Assembly: GCF_005937185.1 (NCBI RefSeq)
Contig: NZ_VCNI01000005.1
Span: 1 to 64,000, forward strand
From: Flagellimonas algicola
GTDB taxonomy: Bacteria > Bacteroidota > Bacteroidia > Flavobacteriales > Flavobacteriaceae
DNA length: 64,000 nt
Direction of reading: 5' to 3'
The notes under the pieces are model-generated. The model was not told the origin of the DNA. It made no database searches and saw only the letters and a program-made list of their open reading frames with translations. The position numbers and the translations under genes were made by a program. This document shows positions 20,063 through 29,261 of the stretch, in pieces. Each line of letters begins with the position of its first letter. Position 1 is the first letter of the stretch.

Positions 20063-21007
20063 GTGATAAAGGATATTAGGAAAAAAATAAAATGGTTGCG
20101 GTTTTTGATAGTATTGTGCTTGGCTCCTTCAATTCATGCACAGCAGGATGCCCAGTATACCCAATACATGTATAATACCGTGAGTGTTAATCCTGGTTAT
20201 GCGGGTTCTCGGGGGCATTTAAGCATAGCCGCCCTATACAGGAACCAATGGTTGGGATTGGATGGTGCCCCAGAAACCCAAACGCTCAACGTGCATACGC
20301 CTTTGGGATATAGAGGTGTTGGCCTTGGTATTTCTGTGGTAAATGACAAAATTGGACCTACCTCGGAAACTTATTTTGATGTGGATTTCTCTTATACCAT
20401 TCAAACTTCTTTTGATGGAAAACTAAGCTTTGGTCTGAAGGCCAGCGCCCATATGTTGGACATTAGATATTCGGAATTGGATGAATTTGAGATTGACCCA
20501 CAATTACAGGCCCAGCAGGACATCCGTAACAAGTTTTCGCCAAATATTGGAGCTGGTGTGTATTATCATACGGATCGATTTTATGCCGGTGCTTCTGTAC
20601 CCAGATTGCTGGAAACAACGCATTTTGATCAAGCCTCGGTATCCACTGCCAAAGAACGTATCAATTGGTATATGATCACCGGATATGTTTGGGATATTAA
20701 CCCATTCTTAAAGTTCAAACCAACAGTTTTGGGAAAAATGGTCCAAGGGGCTCCTTTGCAAGTAGATCTTTCTGCCAATTTCATGCTCAACGAGAAATTT
20801 GTTGGAGGAATTGCGTATCGTTGGGATGCCGCTTTTAGCGGACTTGTAGGCTTCCGGCTATCCGATGAAATCTTTTTGGGACTGGCCTATGATCGGGAAA
20901 TTACGGATTTGGGCGCTGCCACATTTAATGATGGATCTTTCGAAGTAATCTTCAGATACGATTTTATCAAGAATTTGGGGAACCTAAAATCACCCAGATT
21001 CTTCTAG
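20063..21007 (+). CDS. PorP/SprF family T9SS outer-membrane protein (second copy)
   Basis: This 314-aa protein starts at GTG; no in-frame ATG precedes the signal peptide (IKWLRFLIVLCLAPSIHAQ). The mature part begins QQDAQYTQYMYN and VNPGYAGSRG, as in the paralogue at 1339, continues as a beta-barrel and ends SPRFF. It is probably the dedicated outer-membrane partner of the type B protein encoded immediately upstream. Unlike the first module, no OmpA/PorE-like gene follows. Confidence 0.93.
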   Translation: MIKDIRKKIKWLRFLIVLCLAPSIHAQQDAQYTQYMYNTVSVNPGYAGSRGHLSIAALYRNQWLGLDGAPETQTLNVHTPLGYRGVGLGISVVNDKIGPTSETYFDVDFSYTIQTSFDGKLSFGLKASAHMLDIRYSELDEFEIDPQLQAQQDIRNKFSPNIGAGVYYHTDRFYAGASVPRLLETTHFDQASVSTAKERINWYMITGYVWDINPFLKFKPTVLGKMVQGAPLQVDLSANFMLNEKFVGGIAYRWDAAFSGLVGFRLSDEIFLGLAYDREITDLGAATFNDGSFEVIFRYDFIKNLGNLKSPRFF

Positions 21008-21080
21008 ACAAATCAACAAAATCAACATTTTTTAGAAACTCTTAGGGTTTAAATCCTGACAAAGGTCATATTTTTACCCT

Positions 21081-21620
21081 ATGGAAGAGGAAAAGGTAAT
21101 ATTGGTCAACACCAAGGATGAACCCATTGGTTTGATGCCCAAGATGGAAGCCCATGAAAAAGCAGTGCTTCACAGAGCTTTTTCCGTTTTTATCATGAAT
21201 AACAAAGGGGAAACCATGTTGCAACAACGGGCCAAGGACAAATACCATTCCCCGCTTTTATGGACCAACACCTGTTGCAGTCATCAACGTGATGGCGAGA
21301 CCAACATTCAAGCTGGTAAACGACGGTTGATGGAGGAAATGGGATTTTCCACAGAGCTTCGTGAGCTGTTTTCCTTTATTTACAAAGCTCCATTTGACAA
21401 TGGGTTAACTGAGCATGAACTAGATCATGTGATGATGGGCCACTACAATGATTCACCTCAAATAAATCCCGAGGAGGTTGAAGGTTGGAAATGGATGCAG
21501 CCTTCGGAGATCCAACAGGACATTGCCCAAAATCCGGATACGTATACGGCTTGGTTCAAGATTATTTTTGAGCGTTTTTATGATTATTTAACCGATAACA
21601 AATCTGCTCATGAAAGTTAA
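21081..21620 (+). CDS. idi: Isopentenyl-diphosphate delta-isomerase, type 1
   Basis: This 179-aa Nudix-fold enzyme interconverts IPP and DMAPP in isoprenoid synthesis (quinones, carotenoids). The type 1 active-site Cys lies in NTCCSHQ, the Nudix-like helix follows (GKRRLMEEMGF), and the catalytic Glu lies in the EHELDHVM segment. Its length is typical of the family. Its 3' end overlaps the next gene by 11 bp, suggesting translational coupling with a pterin enzyme and manA, although the three pathways are unrelated. Confidence 0.95.
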   Translation: MEEEKVILVNTKDEPIGLMPKMEAHEKAVLHRAFSVFIMNNKGETMLQQRAKDKYHSPLLWTNTCCSHQRDGETNIQAGKRRLMEEMGFSTELRELFSFIYKAPFDNGLTEHELDHVMMGHYNDSPQINPEEVEGWKWMQPSEIQQDIAQNPDTYTAWFKIIFERFYDYLTDNKSAHES

Positions 21621-22017
21621 GGCAAGTAGAAAGGCAAGTTTCAACGCTGCACATCGATTGTTTAGAGCGGATTGGAGCGATGAAAAGAACGATGCTATCT
21701 TTGGAAAATGTAACAATCCCAGATACCATGGGCACAACTATGATCTCATTGTAAGCGTTACAGGGGAAATTGATCCTGAGACCGGGTTTGTTATGGATTT
21801 AAAGATTTTGAAAGAATTGATCAAGGAGCATGTGGAAGAGGCTTTAGATCACAAAAATTTGAACTTGGATGTTCCGGAATTCAAGGATTTGAATCCTACC
21901 GCAGAAAATATTGCTATCGTAATCTGGAATAAAATTAGACCGCACATACATAAGGACAAAGAACTTGAGGTGGTACTATATGAGACCCCTCGAAATTTTG
22001 TAACATACGCAGGATAA
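21610..22017 (+). CDS. 6-pyruvoyl-tetrahydropterin synthase / QueD family enzyme
   Basis: This 135-aa T-fold protein carries zinc-ligand histidines in FNAAHRL and YHGHNYDL, a catalytic Cys in GKCNNPRYHGH and a substrate-anchoring Glu in LYETPRNF. Family members act on dihydroneopterin triphosphate, either in queuosine synthesis (QueD) or in biopterin-type synthesis (PTPS). The Cys-to-HGH spacing (CNNPxxHGH) is the PTPS-like form, so the automatic name 6-carboxytetrahydropterin synthase may not be right. It overlaps idi by 11 bp and ends one base before the manA ATG. Confidence 0.85.
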   Translation: MKVKASRKASFNAAHRLFRADWSDEKNDAIFGKCNNPRYHGHNYDLIVSVTGEIDPETGFVMDLKILKELIKEHVEEALDHKNLNLDVPEFKDLNPTAENIAIVIWNKIRPHIHKDKELEVVLYETPRNFVTYAG

Positions 22018-22018
22018 A

Positions 22019-22987
22019 ATGAACAATTACCCTCTAAAATTCACCCCCATTCTTAAAGAACGACTTTGGGGCGGCACCAAGCTAAAAGATGTACTGAACA
22101 AATCCATAGAGAGTGATATCACCGGTGAAAGTTGGGAGCTTTCCGGAGTCGACGGCGATATTTCCATGGTTGAAAATGGGGATATGAGGGGCACTTCACT
22201 GCAAGAACTCATTCAAAGTAATGGAGAGGCCTTGTTGGGGAAAAGCGTGGTTGAGCGTTTTGGATTGGATTTTCCCATTTTGATCAAGTTTATTGACGCC
22301 AAGCAGGACTTGTCCATTCAGTTGCACCCCAATGATGAATTGGCAAAAAAAAGGCATAACTCCTTTGGAAAAACCGAAATGTGGTATGTGATGGATGCAG
22401 ATCCAGGTGCCAAACTGATTGTGGGTTTTAACAGGGATGTGGAAAAGGAAGAGTATGTAAAAAGTTTGGAGGAGGGAACCTTGGAAAGTTTAATGAACTA
22501 TGAGGAAGTATCTGAAGGAGACACCTTTTTTATCAATACGGGCAAAATCCATGCAATCGGAGCAGGGGTTTTACTGGCAGAAATCCAGCAGACTTCAGAT
22601 GTTACCTACAGGGTTTTTGACTTTAACCGTAGGGATAAAAATGGAAATCTCCGGGAGCTGCACACCGAATTGGCTTTGGATGCCATGGACTATGCCAAGA
22701 AGGATGATTTCAAAGTGAATTATTCCAATGAACAGAATAGGGTAAATGAAATGGTGGATTGCCCGTATTTCAAAACCAATTTTTTGAAACTCACCAATTC
22801 CCTGGAGCAGGATGTAACAAATAGGGATTCCTTTACCATCTACATGTGTGTGGGAGGGGATGCACAAATAACCAATGAAAGTGGCAGCGCACACATTAAG
22901 AAAGGTGAAACGGTATTGGTTCCCGCTACCAGCAACAAAATAAACATAGCAACTGAAGGAGTCAAACTTTTAGAAGTTACCATTTAA
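22019..22987 (+). CDS. manA: Mannose-6-phosphate isomerase, class I
   Basis: This 322-aa cupin-fold zinc enzyme interconverts fructose-6-P and mannose-6-P, feeding GDP-mannose for glycans. Zinc ligands are visible in SIQLHPND (Gln, His), KTEMWYV (Glu) and INTGKIHAIGAG (His). The length fits the short bacterial class. It starts 2 bases after the preceding stop codon and is likely cotranscribed with idi and the pterin synthase. Confidence 0.93.
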   Translation: MNNYPLKFTPILKERLWGGTKLKDVLNKSIESDITGESWELSGVDGDISMVENGDMRGTSLQELIQSNGEALLGKSVVERFGLDFPILIKFIDAKQDLSIQLHPNDELAKKRHNSFGKTEMWYVMDADPGAKLIVGFNRDVEKEEYVKSLEEGTLESLMNYEEVSEGDTFFINTGKIHAIGAGVLLAEIQQTSDVTYRVFDFNRRDKNGNLRELHTELALDAMDYAKKDDFKVNYSNEQNRVNEMVDCPYFKTNFLKLTNSLEQDVTNRDSFTIYMCVGGDAQITNESGSAHIKKGETVLVPATSNKINIATEGVKLLEVTI

Positions 22988-23011
22988 TAGTACATTTGAA
23001 AAAACACTAAT

Positions 23012-23284
23012 ATGGCAAGTATTCGCGATTTAAAGAAAGATGTCAATTTTGTCTTGGGAGACATTATTGAGGCGGTTTACCTGTGGGAAGCTGGTTCTGA
23101 CAAAAAAGATTCAGAAGAGGGAACCGTGATCATTGACAAAGCCATTAACGTTTTTGATGAGCTTATGGCTAAAATCCATCAGAAGGATGTGGATAACCAT
23201 AAAGCCCATTTTAAAAATATCCGAAATCTGTTGGAGGAAAAGGCGACTGCCTTGGTTCAAGAGTTCAACAAACTCTCCAATTAG
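23012..23284 (+). CDS. Small conserved hypothetical protein
   Basis: This 90-aa, mainly helical, charged protein has no signal peptide or membrane segment. I do not recognise a named domain. A TACATTTG element at 22991-22998 fits a -7 box and would give it its own short transcript, 14 bp before the ATG. Its stop codon lies 3 bp from the convergent DUF4369 gene. Helical content (IEAVYLWEAG, HFKNIRNLLEEKATAL) is all that can be said. Confidence 0.75.
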   Translation: MASIRDLKKDVNFVLGDIIEAVYLWEAGSDKKDSEEGTVIIDKAINVFDELMAKIHQKDVDNHKAHFKNIRNLLEEKATALVQEFNKLSN

Positions 23285-23287
23285 ATA

Positions 23288-23983
23288 CTATTGGCCATCC
23301 AATTGCGCCCTTAATATTTTCCCGTATTTGGAGGAAGCTACATTGGGCTCCAATACCTTGTAAACGGAATCCAAATATATAGGATTTACCACATCTGCTA
23401 CCGTTGTCATAAGATAGGGGGTAACATAGGAATCCCCATTGATCAACCCAAAATTTAGAGCATATCTGTAGGTGCCAAGTACGTTTCTATCGATAAGTCT
23501 TTGAATGGAATCCTGTTTCAGCGAATCTTCTTGAAACTCTGGTTGGGCAACCAACTGAAACAATTCCAGTTCTCGAATTCCGAATTGGGACATCATGGAG
23601 TTGAATTCCTCCAGTTTTTTATTGCTGTTGGAACCAGAAATTTCAGGGTTTAGATCAAAAGTGTTCCAATTGGTGTTGATGGTTATGTTTCCGGATTCAC
23701 CAAAAAAGGTAATACGATCGTTGAGTTCGTTATTGTCTTGTTTATTCAGATAGAGATAGAACACATCGGGTTCTTCCAGTTCATGGGCGAAGACAAAGTT
23801 TCCATCACCCTGAATCTCCACGGAATCCAAAACAACTAAATTAGAGTCCTTAAAATGTTGCAAGTATAAGGTTCCCTTTTTAAGCCCTTTGATGTTCCCC
23901 GAGACCGTCATTGTATTTTCGGTTTTGCTTGCGCAGGAAATCAAAAGCACAAGGAGGGTCAAAACTGATAAAATCCGTTTCAT
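23288..23983 (-). CDS. DUF4369-type lipoprotein
   Basis: I place the start at 23983, giving MKRILSVLTLLVLLISCAS, a lipoprotein signal peptide with lipobox Cys; a start 30 bp upstream would bury it. The 231-aa product continues with a DUF4369-like beta domain (GNIKGLKKGTLYLQHFKD, LDSVEIQGDGNFVF). In longer relatives this domain precedes a thioredoxin/AhpC domain, which is absent here, so this is a stand-alone version. It probably sits in the periplasm or outer membrane. The function is unknown. Confidence 0.8.
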   Translation of the reverse strand: MKRILSVLTLLVLLISCASKTENTMTVSGNIKGLKKGTLYLQHFKDSNLVVLDSVEIQGDGNFVFAHELEEPDVFYLYLNKQDNNELNDRITFFGESGNITINTNWNTFDLNPEISGSNSNKKLEEFNSMMSQFGIRELELFQLVAQPEFQEDSLKQDSIQRLIDRNVLGTYRYALNFGLINGDSYVTPYLMTTVADVVNPIYLDSVYKVLEPNVASSKYGKILRAQLDGQ

Positions 23984-24028
23984 GAATAACTTTTTTGCGT
24001 GGCAAATATGCATAAACTTATGGAATAA

Positions 24029-25291
24029 TTAAACCTTGGAAGCAACTTCCATGAGCAAAGCACATAAATAGGCACCCGCAGTTCCCACCACATATCCAAA
24101 AACGGCCAGCAAAATCCCTACTGAGGTCAAAGAGGGGTGAAACTCTGCCGCCACAACTGGTGCCGAAGCAGCTCCGCCCACATTGGCTTGACTGCCCACT
24201 GCCAAAAAGAAATAAGGTGCCTTGATCAATTTGGCTACCAAGATTAACAAACCTGCATGGATGGCAATCCAAACCAGACCAATGGCAATGAGTCCAGGAT
24301 TTTCCATGACCCGGCCCAAATCCATTTTCATTCCAATGGTAGCTACCAAAATGTAAATGAACATGCCACCAATTTTACTGGCACCGGCTCCTTCGTAGTT
24401 TTTGGCTTTGGTAAAGGAGAGTCCTATCCCAATAGTCGTGGCAAATACCACCATCCATAGAAATTTGGAACCTAGGGATGACAGAATTTTTTCTTTGTTA
24501 CGAATGACTTCAAAATTGGCTTCCAAAAACTCCGCAAAATAATGTCCCACCAAATGGGCAATTCCAACCCCGGCAAAAGCATACAGTAACATCATCATTA
24601 AATCATGTAGTGAAGTCACACGGGCTATTTTGGCTGTATGTGTACTGACTTTTTCTTTCAGTTCTTCAATGGATGAGGTGTCCGCTTTCAACCAATTATC
24701 TATTTTTTTGGTTTTACCGATACCCAATAACAGTATGGCCATCCAAAGATTGGCTACTACAATGTCCACTAGCACCATTCCTCCATATTTCTCCTGGTTA
24801 AACTGGAAAACTTCCAACATGGCCGCTTGATTGGCCCCACCGCCTATCCAGCTCCCTGCAATGGTGGCCAAACCACGCCAGACGGCGTCAAATCCATTGC
24901 CGCCTACCGTTTCCGGAGAAAATATAGACACAATCAATATGGCAACGGGCCCTCCAATGATGATTCCCGCAGAGCCGGTCAAAAACATAATCAATGCTTT
25001 GGACCCCAAGTTGGCAATAGCCTTTAGATCTATACTCAAGGTCATAAGGATCAAGGCTGCAGGCAATAAGTACCGGCTAGCCATATAGTAGGTATTGGAG
25101 GATTTTTCATCCACGATGCCCGTACTGGCCAAGATAGCAGGCAACAAATAGCACATAAGTACTGTTGGCACAATGCCATAGAATTTTTTCCAAAAGCCTG
25201 TCTTAATGGATGAGGTATAAAAAACAAAACCGAGACACAAACAGAGAAGCCCAAAGATGATGGTATCTTCGGTAAAGGGTAGTTGGTTCAT
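24029..25291 (-). CDS. DUF819 family integral membrane protein
   Basis: This 420-aa protein has about ten hydrophobic segments, starting near residue 10 (IIFGLLCLCLGFVFYTS). Gly-rich membrane motifs (SWIGGGANQAAML, VGSQANVGGAASAPVVAA) are typical of DUF819 proteins, which resemble secondary transporters. The two GGxAN/GGAAS motifs in the two halves suggest an inverted-repeat transporter fold. The substrate is unknown. It ends 45 bp upstream of the DUF4369 gene on the same strand and may share its transcript. Confidence 0.88.
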   Translation of the reverse strand: MNQLPFTEDTIIFGLLCLCLGFVFYTSSIKTGFWKKFYGIVPTVLMCYLLPAILASTGIVDEKSSNTYYMASRYLLPAALILMTLSIDLKAIANLGSKALIMFLTGSAGIIIGGPVAILIVSIFSPETVGGNGFDAVWRGLATIAGSWIGGGANQAAMLEVFQFNQEKYGGMVLVDIVVANLWMAILLLGIGKTKKIDNWLKADTSSIEELKEKVSTHTAKIARVTSLHDLMMMLLYAFAGVGIAHLVGHYFAEFLEANFEVIRNKEKILSSLGSKFLWMVVFATTIGIGLSFTKAKNYEGAGASKIGGMFIYILVATIGMKMDLGRVMENPGLIAIGLVWIAIHAGLLILVAKLIKAPYFFLAVGSQANVGGAASAPVVAAEFHPSLTSVGILLAVFGYVVGTAGAYLCALLMEVASKV

Positions 25292-25325
25292 ACTATAAAT
25301 CTTGTGACTCCCAAATATAGGAAAA

Positions 25326-26123
25326 TCAAAGATGGTCCTTGATAAATTGGGCTACCCCATGTTCTTTATTGCTCAAAGTGACCCAATTGGCCACTGCTTT
25401 TGCTTCGTCCCTGCCATTGGCAACCGCAACCCCACAGCCTACCTTTTGCAACATCTCAACATCATTGAAATTATCACCGAAGGCGATTACATCTTCGAGG
25501 GTTTCATCCGAATGCAATAAAGATTGAATGGCGCCCAATTTGGAAACTGCTTTAGGTGCAATTTCTATCAAGGTGTCATTGGATCGATAGCAATTCATGG
25601 TATCGGAAAAATGGGATTCCAAAACCGGGGTTATTACATCCATCATGCACTTTGTACCCATGAGCATGATTTTGTGCGGACCGATGTTGTTTTGTTCCCA
25701 TCGTTGCAGTGTTTTAATTGTGGATTCAAATATGGGTTGAGCCTTGGTATTGAAAATTTCTTTTTCCACACGTTCTGAAGTCGCCTCCACACACCATTCG
25801 TCATTTTGATACAGCCCTAACTTTATTCCATGCCGATCACAAATAGTATGGAGTTCTTTAGTTAGATCAATCGAAATCATGATGTTGCATAATTCATCCG
25901 CATTTTGCAAAACCAAGGCACCGTTATAGCAAACCAAGGGATTGCCTCCAATACCCATCCTATCCTGGAGATACCTCATGGCCTTGGGCATTCGCGCAGA
26001 AACCAATACCACCCGCATACGGTTCTTTATCCGATTGATTTCCGAAACCGTAAAATCGGAAACGTCATTCTTGCTGGACAGGAGGGTGCCGTCCAAATCC
26101 GAACAAAGTATCTTAAAATTCAT
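25326..26123 (-). CDS. HAD-IIB (Cof-type) phosphatase
   Basis: This 265-aa protein has the HAD nucleophile motif CSDLDGTLL near the N-terminus, a cap region in the middle, and the C-terminal motif IAFGDNFNDVEML followed by VGCGVAVANG. This is the Cof/YidA type, usually acting on small sugar or cofactor phosphates. One base separates it from the DUF5916 stop codon upstream on the same strand, so the two are cotranscribed. The substrate cannot be told from sequence. Confidence 0.92.
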   Translation of the reverse strand: MNFKILCSDLDGTLLSSKNDVSDFTVSEINRIKNRMRVVLVSARMPKAMRYLQDRMGIGGNPLVCYNGALVLQNADELCNIMISIDLTKELHTICDRHGIKLGLYQNDEWCVEATSERVEKEIFNTKAQPIFESTIKTLQRWEQNNIGPHKIMLMGTKCMMDVITPVLESHFSDTMNCYRSNDTLIEIAPKAVSKLGAIQSLLHSDETLEDVIAFGDNFNDVEMLQKVGCGVAVANGRDEAKAVANWVTLSNKEHGVAQFIKDHL

Positions 26124-26124
26124 G

Positions 26125-28323
26125 CTAAATATTGAGCCAATAGGTAAGCTTTAGGTTAATGGACCTATTTCTGGGCATAAAGGTATTTACAAAATAGTTG
26201 TCATTGTAGACCAAAAACAAATCAGAAAGGGGCGCAAAACGCCATTGCAGTCTGGAGTTGAAACCAAGATTGTCCCTCTGGTTGCTATACTGCACCAAAG
26301 TTGACCAAAAAATGGATTTGCTAAAAGTGATGTCCACCCTTGGGGCTAAAAGCCAAATATCTGCTCTTGCATAGGGAGCAGGAAGGTCTATATGGTCATA
26401 ATTGAACATCATGGACAAATTCACTTTGGGTTGGAAGCGAAGCATCATATCACCTTCCAACGAAAATCGTTTCCCATTGAAAAATTCTCCATAGGATGGT
26501 TCTACACTAAAGGAAAGTGTTTTTCTTCTATCTGATTGATATTCCAGTTCCGCTGAGGTAAAATAATACCCATTATTTTCAGGTAGGGGTATGGCGCCAT
26601 CCTTTCCTGTGGGATCAAATTCTTCCGTTAGATAGATAAAACGGTGTTCCAGCTCGGCACTGAACTCCGAAAGGTTGTTAAACATGGCTTCCCAGCTTAG
26701 GTTATAGAAGTAATCTGTATTTTGATAGTCTAATTGAGGCCTCCAAGTATATACAGAGAAAAGGCTGATGGAATGGCTGTTGAGCGCTCCATTTTGAGGC
26801 CAAAAGTTTCGGTTTAGGCTAGAAGCAACTTTAAAAATATCCTTTCTGGGAATAAATCCTAAATCAGACTCGAACTCCTCATCAATATAGACGATATCCA
26901 AAAACCCTCCGTAATTCTTTGCGTTATAGTTTGCAAATCCTCCAAAGGAATAATTTCCCTCACTGTCATTGGGTTGAAATGATTTATGGCCATAAAATTT
27001 ACCGTTCCATGTATTGTCGGCGCTGGCCAAATTATAGTCCAAGCCCACTACGCGGTTGTATTCCTCACTTTCATCCAGAAATTCCGGAGAGTCAAAAGAC
27101 TGCCTGTTAATAAAGAACATGCTCACATTTGATCTTGAAAAAACCTTTTGCTGCAAGGCCAACATCATATTGTTGTTAGAGGCTATTTCATTGGCTTCAT
27201 CTTCCTCAGTCTGAATATTAAGAAACCCAAGTCTAAGATTATTGTTGAGTTTACCACTTAAACGCACTCCGCCAATAATTTTGTTCTCTATGGTATTATC
27301 ATCGGCATCTTTGGCAATTCCAATTCGTCTGGAGAAAAATGGATTGGCATCCCTACCTCCCCCAAAACTGGAAAAGAGGTCACTGTTGTCAATAAAAAAC
27401 TGTCGTCTTTCCGGAAGCGACACCTCAAAACGGGTAAGGTTGGTGATAAAATTATCTACTTCTACCTGCGAAAAATCCGGATTTAGGGTAATATCCAAAT
27501 TCATTCCGTTGCCAATGGCTACTTTGGCATCCCCTCCAATTTTTACGTTGTTTTCGGAAATATCGTTTTCAAAATCCCTACCTGAAATCCCATTGATATA
27601 AGGAATTAAAGCCAACGGTGTTCTGGATTTGCCCAATGGTTTTTCAAAATGCATATCGCCCATAAAGGCCAAATTGAAGACCCATTGGTTTTGGGGTATT
27701 TTGGTCCAATTGCTACGTTCATTGCTTTGTAAATCAAAACGATAGCTGTTGAATCGCCATTTGGTCTCACCTTCCCTAAACTTAAATGAAGTTAGTGGAA
27801 TGGCCATCTCGGAAATGTAATAATTATCGTGAATTTTAGATTCACCACGCCATTTTACATCCCACGAAGTGGTAAACCCTCTAAGGTCGTTGCCCCCGCC
27901 AGAAATTAGGGCTTCTCTACGTACGCCCAAAGGGTTAATCCCAAACAGAAAAGCATTGGTCCCGTCATTGAACGTATCAAACAACAAGGTTATATTATCG
28001 CTGTTTCCTGCCCTGTAGTCCCTTCGTAAAGAAGGAGTAATGTAATCTCTTCCTTCGGCTTCCTGTCGAATCCCAATATACAACGTGGTATCATCAAAAA
28101 GCATTTTGATTTCCGTCTTTTGCTCAGCCAAAATAGAATCCGTTGGAAAGTACTGTTGAAAACCATGCGCACTTTCTGCAGTTTCCCAAACGGATTCGTC
28201 CAGGACTCCATCCACTGTTATGGGTTGGGTAATGTATTTTACGGTAAAACTCTTCTCGTTGGATTGGGCGGTTAGGAGCAAAGGCGATATGGCCAAAGCC
28301 AGTACCAAGCGAAGTTTCAACAT
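26125..28323 (-). CDS. DUF5916 outer-membrane protein with CBM9-like N-terminus
   Basis: This 732-aa protein has a signal peptide (residues 1-20), a CBM9-like beta-sandwich at about 30-210 (ITVDGVLDESVWETAE, then GINPLGVRREALI) and a long C-terminal DUF5916 region with alternating strands typical of an outer-membrane barrel, ending YWLNI. Such proteins are common in Bacteroidota and have no assigned function; a role in binding or uptake of carbohydrate or peptide is guesswork. It is divergent from the S1/P1 nuclease gene across a 164-bp gap. Confidence 0.9.
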   Translation of the reverse strand: MLKLRLVLALAISPLLLTAQSNEKSFTVKYITQPITVDGVLDESVWETAESAHGFQQYFPTDSILAEQKTEIKMLFDDTTLYIGIRQEAEGRDYITPSLRRDYRAGNSDNITLLFDTFNDGTNAFLFGINPLGVRREALISGGGNDLRGFTTSWDVKWRGESKIHDNYYISEMAIPLTSFKFREGETKWRFNSYRFDLQSNERSNWTKIPQNQWVFNLAFMGDMHFEKPLGKSRTPLALIPYINGISGRDFENDISENNVKIGGDAKVAIGNGMNLDITLNPDFSQVEVDNFITNLTRFEVSLPERRQFFIDNSDLFSSFGGGRDANPFFSRRIGIAKDADDNTIENKIIGGVRLSGKLNNNLRLGFLNIQTEEDEANEIASNNNMMLALQQKVFSRSNVSMFFINRQSFDSPEFLDESEEYNRVVGLDYNLASADNTWNGKFYGHKSFQPNDSEGNYSFGGFANYNAKNYGGFLDIVYIDEEFESDLGFIPRKDIFKVASSLNRNFWPQNGALNSHSISLFSVYTWRPQLDYQNTDYFYNLSWEAMFNNLSEFSAELEHRFIYLTEEFDPTGKDGAIPLPENNGYYFTSAELEYQSDRRKTLSFSVEPSYGEFFNGKRFSLEGDMMLRFQPKVNLSMMFNYDHIDLPAPYARADIWLLAPRVDITFSKSIFWSTLVQYSNQRDNLGFNSRLQWRFAPLSDLFLVYNDNYFVNTFMPRNRSINLKLTYWLNI

Positions 28324-28464
28324 AAGGGTGTTTGAGTTAGATTGACAAATTTAAGGGCAACCGTCGTTAAAAAAATCCTAAAAAATACAATCGTTTGGTT
28401 TCAATTGAGGAATGGCCCTTTTGAATTAATCGATGAGGGGTTACAAAGTTTAATTTGTAGTTTT

Positions 28465-28472
28465 TACATTTG
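28465..28472 (+). promoter_or_regulatory. -7 promoter element (TACATTTG) before the nuclease gene
   Basis: It matches TAnnTTTG and lies 15 bp before the ATG at 28488, so the mRNA would have a very short leader. No clear -33 box is seen. Confidence 0.35.
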
Positions 28473-28487
28473 AAAAAATCATCAATC

Positions 28488-29258
28488 ATGAGAAACCTCA
28501 CTTTTCTTTTTTTGCTTGTCCCCACTTTACTTTTCAGCAATACTTTTTGGGGCAAAACCGGACATCGCGTTACGGGACATATAGCCCAAAATCATTTGAC
28601 CGGAAAGGCGAAAAGGGCATTAAAAGACTTGTTGGATGGGCATAGCTTGGCCTATGTCTCCACCTTTGCAGATGAAATAAAAGCAGATCGGAGTTATTCC
28701 AAATTCTTTGCTTGGCATTTTGTCAATTACCCTTTGGATCTGCGCTATGAGGATTCTGATAAAAGTGAGCATGGCGATTTGATTACGGCTATTGAAGAGT
28801 GTACACGAATAGTCAAAAACAAAAACAACAAAAGGGAAGATAGGGTGTTTTATCTGAAAATGCTGGTGCATTTGATTGGTGATCTGCACCAACCCATGCA
28901 TGCCAGTAGGGCGGAGGACAAAGGTGGTAATTCCATTCAAGTGCAGTGGTTTGGGGAAGGAAGCAATTTGCATAGGGTATGGGATAAGAACCTGATTGAA
29001 TCTTATGGAATGACCTACACGGAATTAGCCACGGAATTGGATCATTTAACAGGTAAGGAGCGCAAAAAAGTTCAGGAGGGGACCATATACGACTGGGTGC
29101 AGGAATCCCATGAAATATGTGCGAATATTTACGATTCTGCCAAAACAGGTGACAAACTTGGCTATCAGTATGGGTATAAATACAACAAAGTACTCTTCCA
29201 GCAACTGCAAAGAGGAGGCTTGCGTTTGGCCAAAGTACTCAACGAACTTTTTGAATAA
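28488..29258 (+). CDS. S1/P1 family zinc-dependent nuclease
   Basis: I chose the ATG at 28488, giving MRNLTFLFLLVPTLLFSNTF as signal peptide; a TTG 18 bp upstream is weaker. The mature enzyme would begin at or next to the Trp in FWGKTGHR, whose amino end is a zinc ligand in this family. Further zinc ligands are visible in the WHFVNYP, HLIGDLHQPMH and NLHRVWD segments. The 256-aa product is a secreted, metal-dependent nuclease for single-stranded nucleic acid, likely scavenging nucleotides or phosphate. It is convergent with AlkB; the stop codons are 3 bp apart. Confidence 0.93.
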   Translation: MRNLTFLFLLVPTLLFSNTFWGKTGHRVTGHIAQNHLTGKAKRALKDLLDGHSLAYVSTFADEIKADRSYSKFFAWHFVNYPLDLRYEDSDKSEHGDLITAIEECTRIVKNKNNKREDRVFYLKMLVHLIGDLHQPMHASRAEDKGGNSIQVQWFGEGSNLHRVWDKNLIESYGMTYTELATELDHLTGKERKKVQEGTIYDWVQESHEICANIYDSAKTGDKLGYQYGYKYNKVLFQQLQRGGLRLAKVLNELFE

Positions 29259-29261
29259 TCC

